Positions 6,095 to 7,949 of a stretch of 7,949 nt of DNA are shown piece by piece. The position numbers were made by a program, and so were the translations under genes. Under the pieces are notes generated by a model. That model was not told where the DNA came from. It made no database searches and was given only the letters and a program-made list of their open reading frames with translations. Position 1 is the stretch's first letter, and each line of letters begins with the position of its first letter. Origin of the DNA: Clostridiaceae bacterium (lineage in GTDB: Bacteria; Bacillota; Clostridia; Saccharofermentanales; DTU023); the NCBI GenBank assembly GCA_012841255.1, contig DUUZ01000032.1, forward strand, positions 1 through 7,949. Reading direction: 5' to 3'.

Positions 6095-7123
6095 CTAGAG
6101 GCCTGCGATATCGCCGAAGCGATCCATGATGTTCAGTGCAATGCCGGTTCCGATGGCCACACAGGAAACAGGGTCTTCCGCCACGATCACTTCGATGCCC
6201 ACCCGGGTCGCCAGCATCCGGTCCAGCCCGTAGAGCAGGGAACCGCCCCCTGTCATCACGATACCGCGCTGGCTCAGATCCGCCATCAGCTCCGGCGGGG
6301 TCTGTTCCAGGACTGAGTGAATGGCCTCAAAAATTGCACTGACCGGCTCTTCCAAAGCTTCCAGCATTTCTGTTGAACTGATGGTCAGAATGGCCGGCAT
6401 GCCGGAAATGATATTGCGCCCCCGGACTTCCATGGTCAGTTCTTCTTCGCGGGGGTAGGCGCAGCCGATGTTGATCTTCAGTTCCTCGGCCGTCTGCTCG
6501 CCGATCAGCACATTGTGCTTGCGGCGGATGTAGCGGATGATGGCCTCATCAAATTTATCGCCGGCCACCTTAGTGGAGGCGTCGACAACCGGACGGCAAA
6601 GGGAGATCACCGCGATATCCGTGGTGCCGCCCCCGATGTCGATGATCATGCTGCCCGAGGCCTGGGTAATGTCAATACCGGCTCCGATGGCGGAGGCGAT
6701 GGGCTCCCGGATCAGGAAGACCTCCTTGGCGCCCGCATGGCGGCAGGCGTCCTCGACCGCCTTTTGTTCGACCGGTGTAATCACGCCCGGAACCGACACG
6801 ACGATGGTCGGCTTAAAGTAGCGGACCAAAAAGCCCGTATTGACCCGGCTGATAAAATCCTTGAGCATAATTTCCGTCGTCTGAAAATCCGAAATAACGC
6901 CTTCCCGCAAAGGCCTCACCGCCTTCACGATATCGGGTGTCCGGCCCAGCATCAGGCTGGCCCGTTCACCGACGGCCAGAACCCGCCCTGTCTTTGTATT
7001 CAAAGCGACGACAGAGGGTTCGCGAAGAACAATCCCGCGTCCTTCAACATAAATGAGAACGGTGGCCGTTCCCAAATCTATACCTATATTCAGTCCAAGA
7101 CCCATTTTTTGCTTTACAACCAA
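6095..7123 (-). CDS. mreB: MreB-family actin-like cell-shape protein (MreB/Mbl)
   Basis: Forms membrane-associated ATP-binding filaments that guide lateral wall synthesis. Counting from TTG at 7123 (342 aa), actin-fold motifs occur in order: phosphate-1 IGIDLGTATVLIY (13-25), REPSVVAL (34-41), catalytic-Glu region IREPIASAIGAG (138-149), phosphate-2 IIDIGGGTTDIAVIS (160-174), the MreB-specific TMEVRGRNIISGMP (230-243) and the adenosine motif VMTGGGSLLYGLDRML (289-304). The usual MreB NT residue pair is AT here (GTATVL instead of GTANTL/GTANVL). MreB and Mbl/MreBH cannot be separated by eye. The start is uncertain: TTG at 7123 or ATG at 7105 (336 aa, MGLGLNIGIDLG), which resembles normal family N-termini better; neither has a clear Shine-Dalgarno. 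No mreC or mreD follows; the next gene is rho. I favour ATG 7105. No convincing terminator is seen after the TAG. Confidence 0.95.
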   Translation of the reverse strand: MVVKQKMGLGLNIGIDLGTATVLIYVEGRGIVLREPSVVALNTKTGRVLAVGERASLMLGRTPDIVKAVRPLREGVISDFQTTEIMLKDFISRVNTGFLVRYFKPTIVVSVPGVITPVEQKAVEDACRHAGAKEVFLIREPIASAIGAGIDITQASGSMIIDIGGGTTDIAVISLCRPVVDASTKVAGDKFDEAIIRYIRRKHNVLIGEQTAEELKINIGCAYPREEELTMEVRGRNIISGMPAILTISSTEMLEALEEPVSAIFEAIHSVLEQTPPELMADLSQRGIVMTGGGSLLYGLDRMLATRVGIEVIVAEDPVSCVAIGTGIALNIMDRFGDIAGL

Positions 7124-7135
7124 AGTATTCTAAAT

Positions 7136-7141
7136 ATTGTA
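7136..7141 (-). promoter_or_regulatory. Second candidate -10 box close to mreB
   Basis: TACAAT on the minus strand, with a weak TTTGTT-like -35 about 16 bases upstream. A start near 7129 would give a leader of about 24 bases to ATG 7105 but only about 6 to TTG 7123, so if active it favours the ATG start. Weaker than the 7223-7251 promoter. Confidence 0.3.
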
Positions 7142-7171
7142 GTGCGAATGTCCGTGAAACAAAGCTATCCC

Positions 7172-7186
7172 AGCCTTTTCAAGGCT
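7172..7186. repeat. Short hairpin in the mreB leader
   Basis: AGCCTT and AAGGCT form a perfect 6-bp stem with a 3-base loop. In the mreB transcript it is preceded, not followed, by a weak A/T run, so it is not a terminator in that direction. On the plus strand TTTTA follows it, but no plus-strand gene ends here. Possible leader structure controlling mRNA stability. Confidence 0.35.
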
Positions 7187-7203
7187 TTTACGCCTCGTCC
7201 GGA

Positions 7204-7232
7204 TTGTCCGGCATACGCTGACATGATACAAT
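7204..7232 (+). promoter_or_regulatory. Predicted promoter of the TraX-like gene
   Basis: TTGTCC (7204-7209), a 17-base spacer and TACAAT (7227-7232), giving a start near 7239 and a leader of about 36 bases that includes the AAGGGG ribosome-binding site at 7259-7264. Its -10 box shares two bases with the -10 box of the divergent mreB promoter. Confidence 0.55.
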
Positions 7233-7251
7233 AGTTCGCGGACAGGGGCAA
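7223..7251 (-). promoter_or_regulatory. Predicted promoter of mreB, overlapping the divergent promoter
   Basis: On the minus strand TTGCCC (7246-7251), 17 bases and TATCAT (7223-7228). The start would be near 7216, leaving a leader of about 110 bases to ATG 7105 that contains the 7172-7186 hairpin. Two of six -35 positions and one of six -10 positions depart from consensus. Confidence 0.5.
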
Positions 7252-7274
7252 GGATTTCAAGGGGATTTCCGAAA

Positions 7275-7949
7275 ATGAAAAAGGCCCTTTGTCAGGATAT
7301 TTTGGGGCGGCCCGTGATCAAACTCTTCGGCTATTTACTGACTTTTTTCTACTGGACGGGAGTCTTTTTTCCGGCCTTTCTACCCCTGCCGACCGCCCTT
7401 GCCGGCCATCTGGCCTTCGGACTTTTCGCACTCCTCATCGCACGCGGCGTCCGGCGGACTTCCAACCATTTTCTTTATTTCGTCCGGCTCTTGGCCGCCG
7501 CCGTCAGCTCTGAATTCATCCTCTTCCTTTGCCGCCGCTATCTGGGCCTCTGGTCTTTCGGTCCCAACGCCCTCTTCACCTATGCCGCCTCTCTCTCGCT
7601 CATGGCCGGGCTCTCCATGGTTATAGGTTCTTACCGGGACATGGTAATCCAGGCCATGCCTGCAGGCGGTGAAATCAACCGCAAAGCCCTCTTCGGCCTG
7701 CCGGTCCATCCCGGCAACTTCCGCATGGCTCCGGCGGCGGGCCTCATCCTGGGATTTTTAACCCTGCTTCTTTCCGTTTTCGTCACCCTCTACTTTGATT
7801 TTTCAAACGGACTTTTCGGACTTCTGTTTATCCCGGCCGCCTTCATGGCCATGGATGATCTGCCGGCTTCCCGTCAGGGGACCAGATGGCGGACTATCCT
7901 TGCAGGCCGGCAGGAACTCTTCCGGGTCCTTCTTTTCACAACTGTATCC
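7275..7949 (+). CDS. TraX-like multi-pass membrane protein, 3' end beyond window
   Basis: The frame is open from ATG 7275 to the window edge (225 codons). The start is supported by AAGGGG at 7259-7264, 10 bases upstream, and by a promoter at 7204-7232. Hydrophobic segments lie at about residues 15-37, 42-58, 66-87, 96-118, 152-174 and 179-194. The block from 44 to 118 resembles the TraX family layout: GHLAFGLFALLIARGVRRTSN (44-64) compares with the family's GRLAFPxFAFLxxEGFxHTxN, then FVRLLAAAVSSE (69-80) and PNALFTY (97-103) occur where TraX has RLLxxAxxSE and NxLFT. The usual DHIG in the first segment is replaced by YWTG. Canonical TraX acetylates F-pilin, but most chromosomal TraX-like proteins in Bacillota have no proven role; they may be membrane acyltransferases. 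Similarity was judged by eye, so the family call is moderate while a membrane protein is near certain. It is transcribed away from mreB. Confidence 0.6.
   Translation, partial: MKKALCQDILGRPVIKLFGYLLTFFYWTGVFFPAFLPLPTALAGHLAFGLFALLIARGVRRTSNHFLYFVRLLAAAVSSEFILFLCRRYLGLWSFGPNALFTYAASLSLMAGLSMVIGSYRDMVIQAMPAGGEINRKALFGLPVHPGNFRMAPAAGLILGFLTLLLSVFVTLYFDFSNGLFGLLFIPAAFMAMDDLPASRQGTRWRTILAGRQELFRVLLFTTVS

Noticed and set aside
5970..6100. Riboswitch in the mreB-rho spacer
   Set aside because: The 125-base leader matches no riboswitch class I can recognise from sequence; only simple inverted repeats are visible.
6088..6104. Possible intrinsic terminator after mreB (AGGC-CTCTA-GCCT followed by TTTTT)
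   Set aside because: The stem has only 4 bp and includes the stop codon region; too weak to call, although the T tract follows it. Termination mapping would decide.
6515..7234. Plus-strand frame (239 codons) opposite mreB
   Set aside because: Antisense to nucleotide-binding motifs of MreB, composition typical of a shadow frame, no start signals.

Overview
The window looks like chromosomal DNA of a moderately GC-rich bacterium, probably a Gram-positive of the Bacillota (Clostridia-like); this assignment is an inference. It rests on strong AGGAGG-type ribosome-binding sites, GTG/TTG starts, a Rho with a long low-complexity N-terminal insert, a short Pit transporter paired with a DUF47 protein, and a Thr/Pro/Glu-rich membrane-anchored surface protein. 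No rRNA, tRNA, IS element or CRISPR array is visible. Coding density is high and no gene-free stretch exceeds about 170 bases.

Layout. Almost everything is on the minus strand, so the order of transcription runs from right to left. At the right end, a plus-strand gene (7275 to the window edge) encodes a TraX-like multi-pass membrane protein. It diverges from an MreB-family cell-shape gene (7105/7123 down to 6095). Their shared 151-base spacer holds two good sigma-70-type promoters whose -10 boxes overlap. Next comes a 170-base spacer with a clear promoter (TTGACG-17-TATACT) and a leader of about 125 bases with inverted repeats.

This promoter precedes a tight seven-gene minus-strand run: rho, pit (phosphate transporter), a DUF47/PhoU-like Pit partner, an MscS-family mechanosensitive channel, a Thr-rich single-pass membrane protein, lemA and a TPM-domain protein cut by the left edge. 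Gaps are 13, 12, 8, 21, 54 and 21 bases, so the genes are probably at least partly co-transcribed. An extended -10 motif near the end of mscS may start a sub-operon for the last three genes.

How the genes fit together. Pit and DUF47 form a known low-affinity phosphate (or metal-phosphate) uptake pair. MscS, the Thr-rich protein, LemA and TPM all belong to the envelope. Rho is the global transcription terminator, and having it as first gene of an envelope/phosphate operon is the most unusual aspect of the layout. No clearly new defence or mobile system is present. The points most worth following are the structured rho leader, the overlapping divergent promoters, the repeat-bearing Thr-rich protein and the TraX-like protein.
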